From Adiantum capillus-veneris (taxonomy: Eukaryota > Streptophyta > Polypodiopsida > Polypodiales > Pteridaceae), in the NCBI GenBank assembly GCA_014529385.2, contig CM043942.1:29326969-29386968 (forward strand): DNA of 60,000 bases, written 5' to 3'. The notes beneath the pieces were generated by a model, which worked only from the letters and a program-made list of their open reading frames with translations, had not been told where the DNA came from and searched no databases. Made by a program: the position numbers and the translations under genes. Each line of letters begins with the position of its first letter. Position 1 is the stretch's first letter. Below, in pieces: positions 11,381 to 22,480 of this stretch.

Positions 11381-12843
11381 CTATGTTTGCTTACCATACA
11401 GACAATGTTCACAGAATTCAAAATCATTAAATGAAAAGCTAGGCAAATAACTAGAAGGAGACAAGATTTCCATGCCCTTCTTGGACATATGTCCTAACCG
11501 GCTATGCCACAAAGAAACGTTCGGTTGCTCGGTTACATTGATTACATTTTTAGAGACATTTGATACATAAATCATGTAAAGTCCTCCAGACTTTACTCCA
11601 TGTGCTACTGTCATAGAACCCTTGGATATCTTCCACATGTTCTGTCCAAAAATGGTGACGTAGCCAGCATCATCAAGTAAACCTGTGCTAATCAAGCTCT
11701 TTGTAATTGCGAGAACATGTCTCACATTCTTTAGCGTGAAAGAAGAGCCATTCTGAAACTTCAATTGAACATCTCCAACACCTAAGATCTCACATGTCTG
11801 CCCATTGCCTAGCCGAACATGATCTTTAGTGGTCACATAAGAAGTAAACCACTCCTTGTTTGGAGACACATGAAGTGATGCCCCTGAGTCTATAATCCAG
11901 TCACTCAGTGCATTTCCATTAGATGCTGTAAGAAGAGCTGAGTCCATTGTATTCTTCAAGAAGTAGATGTCTCCTGACACTAGACTGTCATCCTCTGCAA
12001 CAGTGTTTGTCACATTTATTTCTTGAATCTTCACTGAGGACTTGTTCTTCTCACCATGGTCTTCAGCTTTCTCTTTGCCTTTTTCTGCTTTCCATTCTCT
12101 GCAGTCTCTTTTCATGTGACCCTTCTTGCCACAATGGTAGCATTCTATGTCACTCTTGCCTTTAGCACTGCGGGACTTGCTACGAGACTGATTCCTCTTT
12201 CCACCTTTGTACTTTTCTTTGGTCCTTCCCCTGACAACTAAGGCTGTTCCTTTGCCTTTGTCCATTGTCTTTCTATTGGTTTCTTCAGTAAGCAGACTTC
12301 CTTCTACACCTGCTATGTTCAAACCATCTGGAGGTGCAGAATTACTCAAAGCTGTGCGAAAAGTGTCCCAACTTTCCGGCAATGTGATCAATAGGAACAT
12401 AGCTCTAACAGGTTCATCAAACTTGACACCTTGAGCTGACAGCTGACTATAGATTGTGTTGAATTCATTCAGATGATTGGACATAGGTGTCCCTTCTTTC
12501 ATCTTCAAGTCAACAAGCTTCTTAAGCCAGTATACCTGTGAAGCTGCACTCTACTTCTCATAAAGATCACTCAGCTTTAACCATGCTTGATAAGCTGACA
12601 TCTCGTCTGCTACATTGAAGTAAACGCTTTCTGCCAAAGTCAGCATAATGGTAGAAAGTGCCAATTCATCCATTCGCTCCATTCATCTTCGTCCATATCT
12701 TCTGGTTTTATCCCCTTGAGCTTTATAGGTTTTATCTGCTTCTTTTGTACCAACACGTGCCAAATCTGCTTCTTCCACAATGGGAAATTGGTTCCATCCA
12801 GCTTCTTGATATTGTAAAGAGCAGTGTCCTGTGATCCAGCCAT
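11381..12843 (-). pseudogene. Gag and protease of inner copia element
   Basis: The ATG at 12841-12843 opens MAGSQDTALYNIKKLDGTNF, a typical copia Gag start. A frameshift follows near 12650, and a TAG at 12551-12553 (probably CAG before). In the long frame ending at 11381 there are UBN2-type Gag sequence (SNHLNEFNTIYSQLSAQG), a knuckle CYHCGKKGHMKRDC (residues 123-136, CX2CX4HX4C) and the protease site WIIDSGASLHVS (D207). The pre-integrase zinc module WHSRLGHMSKKGM...CEHCLYGK (H335, H340, C366, C369) ends it. The TAG at 11381 lies at the Gag/Pol junction of the broken polyprotein. Confidence 0.87.
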
Positions 12844-13886
12844 AGCTACGCTTCACAGTAGTTTACTTTTCTGGGAAAAATTTGACAGAGTTTCCCCTGT
12901 AAACTGACCTCTGAACCAATATCAACCTGTCAAATGAACCAAGAAAGCTTCAGATTCTGCAGAAATTTTGGCAGAGTCTCCTTTGTAAAATGGCTCTGGT
13001 GTACTAAAAACAGACCAGAAACAGCTCAAAAAACATTGTCTCTCTGACACTGTAAGCTGCGGGTAAACCTGTCCTGCACCTGTACTGTCTCTCACTGTCC
13101 TGTCACTGTCCTATAAGCATAGACTGCGACAATGCCTCAACGGCAGTAAAGCAAAGATGCAATCCCAACTGTCTAACTCACAATCAATACATCCTAGCTG
13201 CTTATCTAAGGGTGCTCGAGGGATCGCTCCAAGACCTGTATCACCGAAAGGATCTCAACATTCGAGAATCCCCCAGCTTAATAAAACCTCACTCGACCCT
13301 CAACAAAGGATGCAGTAAATCTGACAGTACATAGACTTCCCACAAAGTCATACATCCACAAATTTCCCACTATATGCTGTAACCGTTGCGGCGGTTGTTT
13401 GCTGCGTGACTCACAGCCAGTAAACCCTCAATAGACATACATCATCTCTGACAATACATCCCATGTGGAAGTACCTGCAATGTCAGGATGAAATCTGGAA
13501 TATCAAGCAGCAAACACAAGCTACGTGATGAACTAGTGGATGTCGCCTACAGTCTGTGTGTAGATGCGCCCGTGTCGTATGTGACACGCCTCTAAGAACT
13601 GTGAGCCGTCCTTCGATGTGTAGACAGCCACAAATCAACACTCTGGGACTGTCGATATCCTCAGCACCTGCAGTCGTAGGCCGAAAACCCCAAATTTGCA
13701 GAGTCGGATGTGCACCCGTCGAGACCACGTAGTCGAAAATGGCCTGCGCGGACCTTTGTCGAAGCCGAACGGTGGCCGAGATGACCTCCCACGAGATTTG
13801 GGGCCGTGTCTTTGCCTGTCCAATTTCACTCCAATCTGGGTTGGTGACTCTAGCCTCCTGCAGTGCTGCCCCAAGCCTCGATCTGA

Positions 13887-13898
13887 GCTCTGATACCA
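13887..13898 (-). other. Primer binding site of inner copia element (initiator tRNA-Met)
   Basis: Minus strand TGGTATCAGAGC, two bases inside the 5' LTR. The leader from here to the Gag ATG (12844-13886) shows no gene of its own. Confidence 0.92.
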
Positions 13899-13900
13899 GT

Positions 13901-14092
13901 TGAAGGAGTACGAGCGGAAGTGCGACGCGCGAGAGAGTGCGAGAAGAAGAGCACGACGATATGGTGAACTCGCTCTAATGTAATCTATAGAGCATAGTGA
14001 GTTCTTATTAGGTTTTTACAAAAGAATATGTGTACATACCTGGCGGCCCGCCCACTTACCTGGGCGACCACATTGGGCTTTATACCCCAACA
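13901..14092 (-). repeat. 5' LTR of inner copia element
   Basis: Ungapped match to 8597-8788, with differences at three positions (one near the GAGAGAG run and two in TAATNTNTAGAG). Confidence 0.93.
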
Positions 14093-14533
14093 ACGGTTCC
14101 ATTGCAAATGCTAGTTCCACTACAAATGCAGCCATTGTTGAGTCTTCTGTGAAAGGAGACTGTAATGCTAATGTTGATGCAGAATGGGCTTTTAGCGCAG
14201 AGTGCACTTACAATCCTGCTGTCCATGATGCATGCTTGTCAGTTGGTTGCTGCAGATTCACATGTGTGGTATTTTGACAGTGGTGCTACAAAGCACATTA
14301 CCTCACATCGTGAATTGTTTACCTCTCTCGAGTCTGTCCCTCATGGGAATTCAATCACTTGTGCCAACAACGCCTCTTATCCAGTTCAGGGAGTTGGAAA
14401 GATTGTGCTCACTGCTGCTAATGGCATCTCCTTCACACTTGTTGATGCACTTTATGTACCTGAGATCAAAAAGAATCTCTTGTCTGTATCCGCACTTGCT
14501 AGACTTGGACTTGTAGTCAAATTTTGTGGATGA
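14093..14533 (+). pseudogene. Gag end and protease of outer copia element
   Basis: This resumes the frame interrupted at 8596. The aspartic protease site is HVWYFDSGATKHIT (D38 of the 14165-14533 frame), followed by NNASYPVQGVGKIVLTA and LYVPEIKKNLLSVSALA, the standard copia protease end. The frame is lost after VVKF at about 14520 and picked up by an overlapping frame from 14526, so there is a one-base frameshift. Confidence 0.87.
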
Positions 14534-15788
14534 CAGATGTATAATTCATGATCTCAGTTTTGGTGATGAAATTATTGCATCTGGGCTTTTGTGCAGTGGG
14601 CTGTATAAGCTCACTTTGTATGACAAGTGTGGAAAAAAATTTGCAAATGCTATTGTAGATTCAAGGGCTATTTCAGATGCAAAACTTTGGCATGCACGTT
14701 TTTGTCATCTGAATTTTGCCAGTTTGCTGCGTTTACAGAAATCTGATATGGTTGCTTCTTTGCCGCCTCTTGAAGCACGTGTCAAACATGTTTGTGAAGG
14801 CTGTATTCTAGGTAAAACGCAGCATTCTAAGTTTCCAAAGGATGGTTCACTTAGGCCCACATGCAGGTTGCAGCTTGTGCATAGTGATGTTTGTGGGCCC
14901 ATGCAAACTCCGTCCTTGGGCAATTACCTATACTTCATGACTTTCATTGATAAATACTCCAGGCATGCATGGGTATTTCCGCTTAAAGCGAAGTTCGAAG
15001 TTTTTATGTGCTTCAAACAATTTTTGGCTGTGGCTGAAAATGTCTCGAAATGTACTATGGGCACCCTACCTTCCAATCGAGGGGGGGAGTGTATGTCTCA
15101 TGAATTTAATGCATTTCTGGCTAGTCATGGGATAAAACACCAATGTACAGTGCCTTACACACCTCAGCAAAATGGTGTTGCTGAGAGGAAAAACAGGTCA
15201 CTGATGGAAATGGCACGATGTATGGTCAAAAGTCAAGCTTTGCCGCATTCTTTTTGGCTTGAGGCCATAATGTGTGTCACTTATGTACTTAACAGGTGTC
15301 CTACGAAAGCTTTGTAGTCTATTACTCCATATGAAGCATGGCATGATAGAAAGCCTTCTATTGAGCACATGCGTGTTTTTGGTTGTTTGACATATGCTTT
15401 GGTGCCACAAGTGCAGCGCAAAAAATTGGATGATAAGGCTGTCAAATGTATTTTTGTTGGTTATAGTGCTGAAAGCAAAGGTTACAGGTTGTATCATCTG
15501 CAAACAAAACGTATTATGGTTTCACGGGATAAAGTGTTTGTGGAAGATTCTGTTCAGCCCTTGCTGTCATGTACTAGAGATACTAATGTAAGCTCACAGG
15601 ACATTTATGACACTTTGTTGCCTCTTTTCAGTGGTGAAAATACGAATGTAAGTTCCAATGAGGCAAATGTACAGCCTATGGGGGTTTCTGAAAATGTTTT
15701 AGATCAGCCTATTACTGATGCAGATGTACATGATGTACTTGATGAGGAAAGGGCTCAAAATGAGCACGCTAGAGGTATGCCAAAATAG
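14526..15788 (+). pseudogene. Integrase of outer copia element
   Basis: The pre-integrase zinc module LWHARFCHLNFASL...CEGCILGK is followed by a core with D121 (LVHSDVCGPM) and E220 (TPQQNGVAERKNR). The middle catalytic Asp is replaced by Asn (N184, in SNRGGE where TDNGGE is expected), so the copy is catalytically dead independently of its stops. A TAG at 15316-15318 splits the domain. The same frame continues with the C-terminal signature KCIFVGYSAESKGYRLY until a TAG at 15786-15788. Confidence 0.86.
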
Positions 15789-17034
15789 CTGGTGCACACT
15801 TTGCGTGACAGTAAATTGGATGCACCTTTGTCTAGTCGTACTCGTTCAGGCTCTCGCCATGCATCTTATGCATCAGATTGTTATGCTTTGGCTGTGTCTA
15901 ACTTACATAATGTTGAGGAGCCTCTGTCTTTTGATGAAGCACAGAATTCAAAAAATTGGATGGCTGCCATGCAATCAGAATATGATGCACTCATAGAAAA
16001 TGACACATGGACTTTATGTGATTTGCCTCCTGGCAAAAACGCCATTGGTACGAAGTGGGTTTACAAGTTGAAACGCAAGCCGGATGGTGAGATTGATCGC
16101 CATAAGGCTCGACTTGTTGCAAAGTGTTATGCACAGCAAAAAGTCATAGATTATGAAGAGACTTGTTGCAAAGGGTTATGTACATCAATCAGACATTGTT
16201 ACTGCTTTCTTGAATGGTGACATATTTGAGGAAGTTTATGTAACGCAGCCTCGCGGTTTTGTCATAAAAGGACAAGAGGACAAAGTGTGCAAATGTAACA
16301 AGGCTTTGTATGGGTTGAAGCAATCTCCCCGTGCTTGGTATGAGAAAGTTGAGGCTCATTTGGTCAAACAAGGCTTTCATAACAGTCCAACAGAAAGCAC
16401 ATTGTATGTAAAGCGTGAGGGTGATGTACTTCTCATTGTGGTTATTTATGTTGATGATTTGCTGATCACTGGATCAAATGAAAGACATATTGCTGAATTT
16501 AAGGCTGATTTGAATGCTACTTTCAAGATGAAAGATTTGGGGCTATTACATCATTACTTGGGTATACAGTTTAAGCAGTGTGATGGTGGTATTGCCTTAT
16601 GTCAGAAAAGTTACATACAGACATTGCTATGTAAGTTTGGACTTGAGGATTGCAAACCTACTGCCACTCCCATGGAAACAAGTTTGAAGTTGAGTCTACA
16701 TGATTTTGGCGATCCTGCTCATGTCAATCTCTATCAAACTGCTATTGGCTGCCTCATTTATGTATGCAACACGAGGCCGGATATTCAGTTTGCAGTCTCA
16801 CACGTCAGCAGATTTATGCATAGCCCAGGGTCTAAGCATTGGCAGACTGTCAAGAAGATTTTCCGCTACCTTAGTGGCACTTTACATCTTGTCTTGTTTT
16901 GTCCCAAAGGGGGATCATTGCCGCGCCAGATTTACATGCTTTTTCACACTCAGATTGGGCTGGTTGTTTTGACACGAGAGTGTCCACAAGTGGTTTTTGT
17001 TTCATGCTTGGCAGTTCATGTATATCATGGTTGA
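15789..17034 (+). pseudogene. Reverse transcriptase of outer copia element, with internal deletion
   Basis: RT opens WMAAMQSEYDALIENDTW, KWVYKLKRKPDGEIDRHKAR, then breaks near 16160. The block that normally follows DYEET is missing and the frame changes. It resumes SDIVTAFLNGDIFEEVYV, ALYGLKQSPRAWYEKV, and the catalytic box IYVDDLLITG (YVDD at residues 99-102 of the 16153 frame). The connection region CLIYVCNTRPDIQFAVSHVSRFM follows. A second frameshift near 16920 joins it to RNase H. The deletion lies between two near-identical copies of a 25-bp sequence (see findings). Confidence 0.86.
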
Positions 17035-17405
17035 GCAAGAAGCAACCTACTGTGGCCACTTCGAGTTGTGAGGCTGAGTACAGGGCAGTCTTCACAGCTA
17101 CGGTTGAGTGTGTATGGCTTACACGCCTTATGGCTGATTTGGGTGTTGGACAGGACACTGCCAACACTATCTACACTGACAGTCAGAGCGCATTGGCAGT
17201 TGCGAGAAACCCAGTTTTTCATGCTCGCACAAAGCACATTGAGGTGCATTACCACTATGTCAGGGAGAGGCTCTCAGCAGGATAGATCAGCTTGGCTTAT
17301 GTGCCAACACAGGACAACCTTGCAAATCTTTTCACAAATGCATTGTCTCGTGAGAAGCTTGAAGATTTCCGCAAAGCTTTGGGCTTACTCCCCTTTGTGG
17401 ACTGA
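16899..17405 (+). pseudogene. RNase H of outer copia element
   Basis: C-terminal RNase H: AFSHSDWAGCFDTRVSTSGF (catalytic Asp), SSCEAEYRAVFTATVE (Glu), IYTDSQSALAVARNPVFH (Asp), KHIEVHYHYVRERL. A TAG at 17283-17285 interrupts it, after which the same frame continues YVPTQDNLANLFTNALSREKLEDF to a natural-looking end at 17405, about 75 bp before the 3' LTR. Confidence 0.87.
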
Positions 17406-17480
17406 TCATGTCCTTAGGGCATGGCACTTCCCTTTACTCATGTGCCAGCTCTCGTTCACCGCATCACTCCAGGGGGGATT

Positions 17481-17707
17481 TGTTACCATATACATGTGGT
17501 AGTGATGTGTGTGAACACACTAGGACTTCCGGGGCATTTTTTCCCTCTTTAGGAGGTTTTTTCCCGCGTGCATTGTATATACGCCCATCACTCTAGGGCT
17601 ATCTATCTTTCCATTGCACACTAAGTAACACACTCTCTATTTTGTGCCTTGAGCTTCCTTCGTCTTCTCCAAGCTGTGTTCGTTTCTTTGCAACCCTAAT
17701 TCCAACA
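17481..17707 (+). repeat. 3' LTR of outer copia element
   Basis: Preceded by the polypurine tract AGGGGGGATT (17471-17480). It ends CCAACA at 17707, followed by TTTAT. Confidence 0.93.
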
Positions 17708-17949
17708 TTTATCTACAACTAAATTTTTCCAAAGGCTCTTAGTTTCAATCATATATAAATAAAGGGAGGCTACACTTAACAAGCACTTACCTCCTTTTCT
17801 TATGTATGTGATGTAAGAAATGCCACTAAATCTAAAAAAAGAAAATGACATTATTCCTTTTTTAGGTGCCATATTAGGAAGGTGTACTCACCTTCCTCAT
17901 TGTTGGCTTCCCCACCCCATCCCTCTCTTCTCACTCCCCCTCTCTTCCC

Positions 17950-17950
<1 letters not shown>

Positions 17951-17995
<45 letters not shown>
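17951..17995. repeat. Homopolymer tract C45
   Basis: An uninterrupted run of 45 cytosines in a C/T-rich setting (CTCCCCCTCTCTTCCCT precedes it). The rest of 17708-18230 has no recognisable gene. Confidence 0.95.
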
Positions 17996-17997
<2 letters not shown>

Positions 17998-18229
17998 CCC
18001 CCTTACATCTAGATAGGTTTTAAAAACTAATGGGGTCTACCCCTATTTTATACGCTTAAGTGCCACCGTAAAAAGAAACCCACCATTACACTCATGTGAT
18101 ACCCATACAACATGCACGATCGATCTCCCTAGATTAGAATTTTCTGGAGCATTAGTCATTAAAAATGACATATCTATAAACTCATAATGCTTGTACATTA
18201 AGTGTTGAAGGCCGGGAATGTCTTGCTCT

Positions 18230-20040
18230 TAGTTTGACCTCAAATCCAGATTTGAGAAGATCTTGGCACCATGAAGTTGGTCTAGAAGTTCATCAATGTG
18301 AGGAATAGGATACTTATTCTTCACTATGACTATGTTTAAGCCTCTATAGTCTATACAAAATCAAAGAGTATTAACCTTCTATTCTAGAAAAGTATAGGTG
18401 CTACCTAATGTGAATTACTTGGTTGGATGAATCCTTGCTCTAGGAGCTGCCTAAGTTGTTCCTTCAACTCAATCAAGAGCCTCAGGAAGAGACATCTTAT
18501 AGGTTCACTTAAAAACTAGAGAACTCCCTAGTATAACTTCAATCTCATGATATACCTCCCATGAAGGTGGAAGTTCATTCAATTCTTTCAAAATATATCC
18601 ATGAATTAACTTAGCCATTTGAGTTCACTACTTGTCTTTGGTTCCTCCACTTTAATAGTTGACCACATATATGTGCAATCCCTTTTGAGATCCTCTAAGC
18701 AAGTTACTAGTCTTCACTAAACGTGTTTTAGGCTTCCCATTCTTTCCTTGAATAAGAACTTCATCCCCAAATTTATCTGTAAGGGTTACACTTCCCTCTT
18801 TACAATGAATACTAGCATGATTAGCTATAAGCCAATCCATTCCAAATGTTCCATCATAAATCCCTAAGGGTAGGGTACTAAATGAAGCATAGGTAGAATA
18901 TCCCCTCAGCTCAACTATAGATCATTTACCAAGTGACAAGAAAAACATCTTCCCATAGGTTATCTCTACCATCATTCTCTTAGCCCATTTTTGGATTAGG
19001 TGTATCTTTCTCAAGCATAGTGGTGATAAAAATAAATGTGTGCTACCACAATCTATGAGAAGCTAGAAAGACTCACCTCCCTAGGTAGCTGGTGCCTAGA
19101 TAATTGCATATTGTTGATCTCCTCCAAGGTTATCAATTGTGACAAAGAGGGTAGCCCATTTCTATTCATAGCCTCCAAGAGTAGGCTAAACATAAACATC
19201 ATTCAATTGGACATTTTCTCTATGTCCTCTTCCTTGTCCTTTGTTTCTATTCTATGCTCCATATCCATTTTGTCCTCTATTTCTATTTTTTCCACCTTGA
19301 CCTCCTTAGCTCCATTTGTTCCACAACCGTGATGATCTTGGGGTCCTTGTCCTCTATTAATTCTAGTACATGTCTTCCAAAAATAACCCATCTCTCCACA
19401 TTCATAACATAAGCTAGGATGTGGCTAGCCATGTTTGCTAGATAAACACAAGGCCTATATGGTGTTGAGGCAGAATAGGCTTGATGTTAGTTTGAGACCT
19501 TGGTTACCCAAAAAACAAATCCACTTGGTAGGTGTATAAGTAGTGCCTTTAAAGAGTGGTTTAGCGTACTCCAAAGCATTTTGAAGAGAGGTTAGTGTCA
19601 TAACTTCCAAGTTAGTCCAAAGAGGCTTGTTAAGGGACTCAAAATACTTGACCACCTAACACTGTTTTCATGTTAAGGGACTCACAAAACCTAGCCATGT
19701 GCTCTAGTCATTTTCCAAGGTAAGAGTTCCCTGCCTAAGGAAAAAAAAACCAATTCATCTTAATGGCCTCATGTTGAGGAGTTAAGTATCATCCCTTAAC
19801 CACATCCTTACCATTCTCCCATGTCTGGGAACCTTCTGACACACCTTTGTCCTTACACCACTGTTTCCACCAAAGTCTAGTGTCTTCAATTAGATAGAGT
19901 TTAGCTAATGTAGATTGGTTTGTAAGTGTAGTTCCAGTAGTTGAGAAGTAGTCTAACATAGCCTCCACCCACACTTTGGCATCCTACTAAACTTTTGGAC
20001 CTTCTCCATTGAACGACGGTGGCTCGGCCCTGCTTTAAGA
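18230..20040 (-). pseudogene. Ty3/gypsy relic: gag, protease and start of RT
   Basis: Minus-strand order is Gag, then protease, then RT. Gag near 19790-19975 reads WVEAMLDYFSTTGTT...KLYLIEDTRLWWKQWCKDKG, the retrotransposon Gag core. A knuckle near 19375-19415 reads CYECGEMGYFWKTC, with the zinc-binding His replaced by Tyr (a single C-to-T change). The protease end at 18652-18840 is DWLIANHASIHCKEGSVTL, typical of gypsy elements. RT begins at about 18230-18380 with [29 protein letters not shown] and then stops, so the 3' half is missing. Frameshifts and stops are frequent. It overlaps in RT with the 3596-4790 relic, so the two are different copies. Confidence 0.75.
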
Positions 20041-20285
20041 AGAGCTTCTTCTCCTAAACTTTGGTATAAACACTTGCAGTAGCCTCAACTGAATTTGTTG
20101 GCATCTGGACACAATACCAACATTTCTTGAGGTTCTTATATCTTAGGAACTTATGTTTCCTTACACTCTCCTAGTTACAAACATTGATCAAGTACTTAAT
20201 TCAACTACAATCAAAACGCTTAGAGAAAATAGTTGAAGAAATGTAGGATCCTCTTTGTTTATTCACAAGATATATACAAAAGGCT

Positions 20286-20600
20286 CTATAAAAAATACTT
20301 GCCCAAGGCTTCCTTGGACAAGACTCTAAAGGAATTGAGTTCCTTGTAGTGGGCTGCTCCATTCAAATTCTCCAATAGCCAAAATATATCAAGCAATGGG
20401 GGTAAACCAGAAAAGAAATCCTCCCAATAACATATATGATCAGGAGGAAGGAACTCATGTAAATGGTTGTAGACCTGCTGATTTTGATAAATCGGTTGAC
20501 CATTCACTATAACCTTGGCTTTTGGACTCATAGTCTTCTTAAAGACCACCAAAGAAACCATCTTTAGCTCTTCTAAAAGCTTCACCCTCTTGAGGTCCAT
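20286..20600 (-). other. 104-codon open frame of unknown nature in the leader of the gypsy relic
   Basis: No family recognised. The frame extends upstream without a stop through YYFTVKADQLANFL, so the true beginning may be near 20645. It contains VNGQPIYQNQQVYNHLHEFLPP, hydrophobic and aromatic in parts. It lies between the Gag of the relic and its primer-site-like sequence at 20881, so it may be a Gag N-terminal part or captured sequence. Confidence 0.25.
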
Positions 20601-20877
20601 TAAAAAGTTGGCTAATTGATCCGCTTTGACTGTGAAGTAGTATCCTTTGTGTCAAAAATTATGCTTAGCTCTCCCATGTGTCTTTTGATAGTATGAATGA
20701 GTGAATTTATCGATAATGCACATTATAGAATCTCTAAAGTCGTAATCTGAGAACTTTCACGATATATTATATATGACTTCAAAGATGTAGAAAATCATAA
20801 CTCTCCCCCTATGTAACCAAAACACACAATCAATCTTGATAAAAGTAGGGTCCGACTCTAAAAATCAAAACTACTCC

Positions 20878-20890
20878 TCTGATACAACAT
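20878..20890 (-). other. Putative primer binding site and 5' LTR edge of the gypsy relic
   Basis: The minus strand reads TTGTATCAGAGG, close to the tRNA-Met primer site TGGTATCAGAGC. The sequence to the right starts TGTTACATACCC on the plus strand, a common LTR end. This fits the orientation of the Gag/protease relic at 18230-20040. The far end of the LTR was not found. Confidence 0.45.
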
Positions 20891-21811
20891 GTTACATACC
20901 CAAGTCACTAACGACTCAAACACATTGATAGACAACCATGGCTTTGACTAGATCCCATGCAAATACTCATGAGACCATTGTTGGATGTAGAAAAGTGAGT
21001 GTACAAAAGAATCTTGGTCCTATCTTGTATGGGAAACATAGAAACATAGTAGCCTTATGGTCTAAGGATAGCCAAATATCCTGTATAAGTGACCCTTGGT
21101 TCATGGAGTTCACAACTTTTCCACCATCCCAGTGAGGCATGGCTGTGAAATCTTTCCCCTAATATTCACCCTTGATTCATAGAAGTCATTGCCATTTTTC
21201 TTGTCTGAGTGAGGACAGACAGGGAGTTCCTTCCCCTAAGGTGAGGTATTCTTAACTAAAAGTATGTAGGAAAGCTTTCGACTAATCGGGTCAACCTTGC
21301 CATAGAACATAGCTGTCAGAGCGCCTGTTCTCCCACTTACCTTGGATCCATGTTTCTTATTTAATCACCATCACAGTATTAAAAAAGTGAGTTCGTTTAT
21401 TATAAACCTTAGAGTTTTTCTCGTTAAAAAACTTCGTTAATGGCAAACAATTGAAAACCATGTACATCTCATTGCAAAAACTTTACAAAATCGAGTTTCT
21501 TGCATATGTACAATATTCCAAACTCTTAGGCCTCTAGAATCCTTGCCTTTTTCCTCCAGTAAGAAATCCATGGGCAGCCCTCCCTCCCAATTCTAGGCAA
21601 ACAAGGAACTCCCCAAACTCAGATCCCAACTTGAGTGTCCATCTTGTATGAAAGGTCTGCAGCCTTCATCAGGTATTATGCTGACATGAATGATAACACA
21701 CAAACATGTTATTAACTCTTAGTAATCACTCAATATTATATGTTAATAACTATACTGATCATGTAGATTTCATGATCACCTGGTGAAACCTCTCATCCTG
21801 GTTATCCTGCC

Positions 21812-21900
21812 GAGGATTTGATATTCTCGGTGGGACCCATTGGGAATATTAAATCCCCGGTGGGCCCCGTCGGGGATATCAAGTCCTTGACGGGGTATAT
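21812..21900. repeat. Degenerate ~29-bp tandem repeat, GC-rich
   Basis: Three units of the type GGxATxTxxATxCTCGGTGGGxCCC: GATATTCTCGGTGGGACCC, then AATCCCCGGTGGGCCCC, then GGGGATATCAAGTCCTTGACGGGG. It stands out from the AT-rich surroundings and could form GC-rich hairpins. Confidence 0.55.
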
Positions 21901-22019
21901 TTATATAAGCAAAAAGGTTGGAACCCATCATTTTCAAGCAATCATTGTCTAGGTTCATCTCTTGGGGAGAGAATCCTTCATTTGGGTGTAAAAACTCTCC
22001 TTGTGGATAGCCTAGATCC

Positions 22020-22480
22020 ATTGAGCCATGAGTCCTTAATTGGGCTAAATTTGGTTCTTTGGCATTTTGAGGAAGTTCACGCGTTTGCAATTGGATTATT
22101 TGCTCATATAGAGTCGAATGTAATCCTTGACTGTATTGCATACTATGAGTAAAAGTGGGGATTAAAAAGGGACGTATTTACTATGATAGAGCCAAGAGTC
22201 CTTCATTGGGCATGGATTGGTCCTTTACAGTAAATATGGGTGGTTTTCTCGTTAGGTAGGGGCCATGTGTCCTATACTAGTGTATTGGGAAATTATTGGT
22301 CCTTGTTTCATTATGTTTTATATTTTTAGATAGGGGCCATGTGTCCTTATATACTAGTGTATTGGACAATAATTGGTCCTTGTGCATGTCGTTTATTTAC
22401 GTTTGATTTGTCACATATACATGTGAGATTTTTCTTAAGTACCCTTACTTGAGCCAAGAAATGTCCTTAATTGGGTCAAT
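22020..22480 (+). repeat. Five dispersed copies of a diverged ~45-70-bp repeat
   Basis: Units start at about 22020, 22181, 22258, 22331 and 22452. Each follows the pattern GAGCCA/GGGCCA, then a GTCCT box, then ATTGGG or TATTGG, and in the first four TTGGTCCTT or TTGGTTCTT. Copies three and four are nearly identical and about 73 bp apart (GGGGCCATGTGTCCT...ACTAGTGTATTGG). Confidence 0.6.

Larger units (their letters stand above)
8597..14092 (-). mobile_element. Inner Ty1/copia LTR retrotransposon nested in gag of the outer one
   Basis: The 192-bp LTRs (8597-8788 and 13901-14092) read TGAAGGAG...CCCCAACA on the plus strand. Coding is on the minus strand in the copia order gag, protease, integrase, RT, RNase H. 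The primer site is at 13887-13898 and the polypurine tract at 8789-8798. The target duplication is GCGGT (8592-8596) versus ACGGT (14093-14097), one mismatch. I count three differences between the LTRs (about 98.4% identity), so it is younger than its host copy. Length 5,496 bp. Confidence 0.93.
7077..17707 (+). mobile_element. Outer Ty1/copia LTR retrotransposon, split by a second copia element
   Basis: Two 227-bp LTRs (7077-7303 and 17481-17707) begin TGTTACCATA and end TTCCAACA. An initiator tRNA-Met primer site lies just inside the left LTR and a purine run (AGGGGGGATT) just before the right LTR. Internal order is gag, protease, integrase, RT, RNase H, which defines Ty1/copia. By eye the LTRs differ at about 11 of 227 positions (roughly 95% identity). 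Flanks are TTTAG (left) and TTTAT (right), so the target duplication is imperfect. Removing the inner element (8597-14092) leaves about 5.1 kb, a normal copia size. Confidence 0.92.

Noticed and set aside
14016-14207. Minus-strand frame across the inner copia LTR border
   Set aside because: Spans an LTR/host junction; no function expected.
3596-18380. The 3596-4790 and 18230-20040 gypsy relics as two halves of one element split by the copia pair
   Set aside because: Both contain the same RT segment (LFDKL/LLDQL...FS-N/R-I/L-D) and each has its own primer-site-like sequence, so they overlap and are separate copies.
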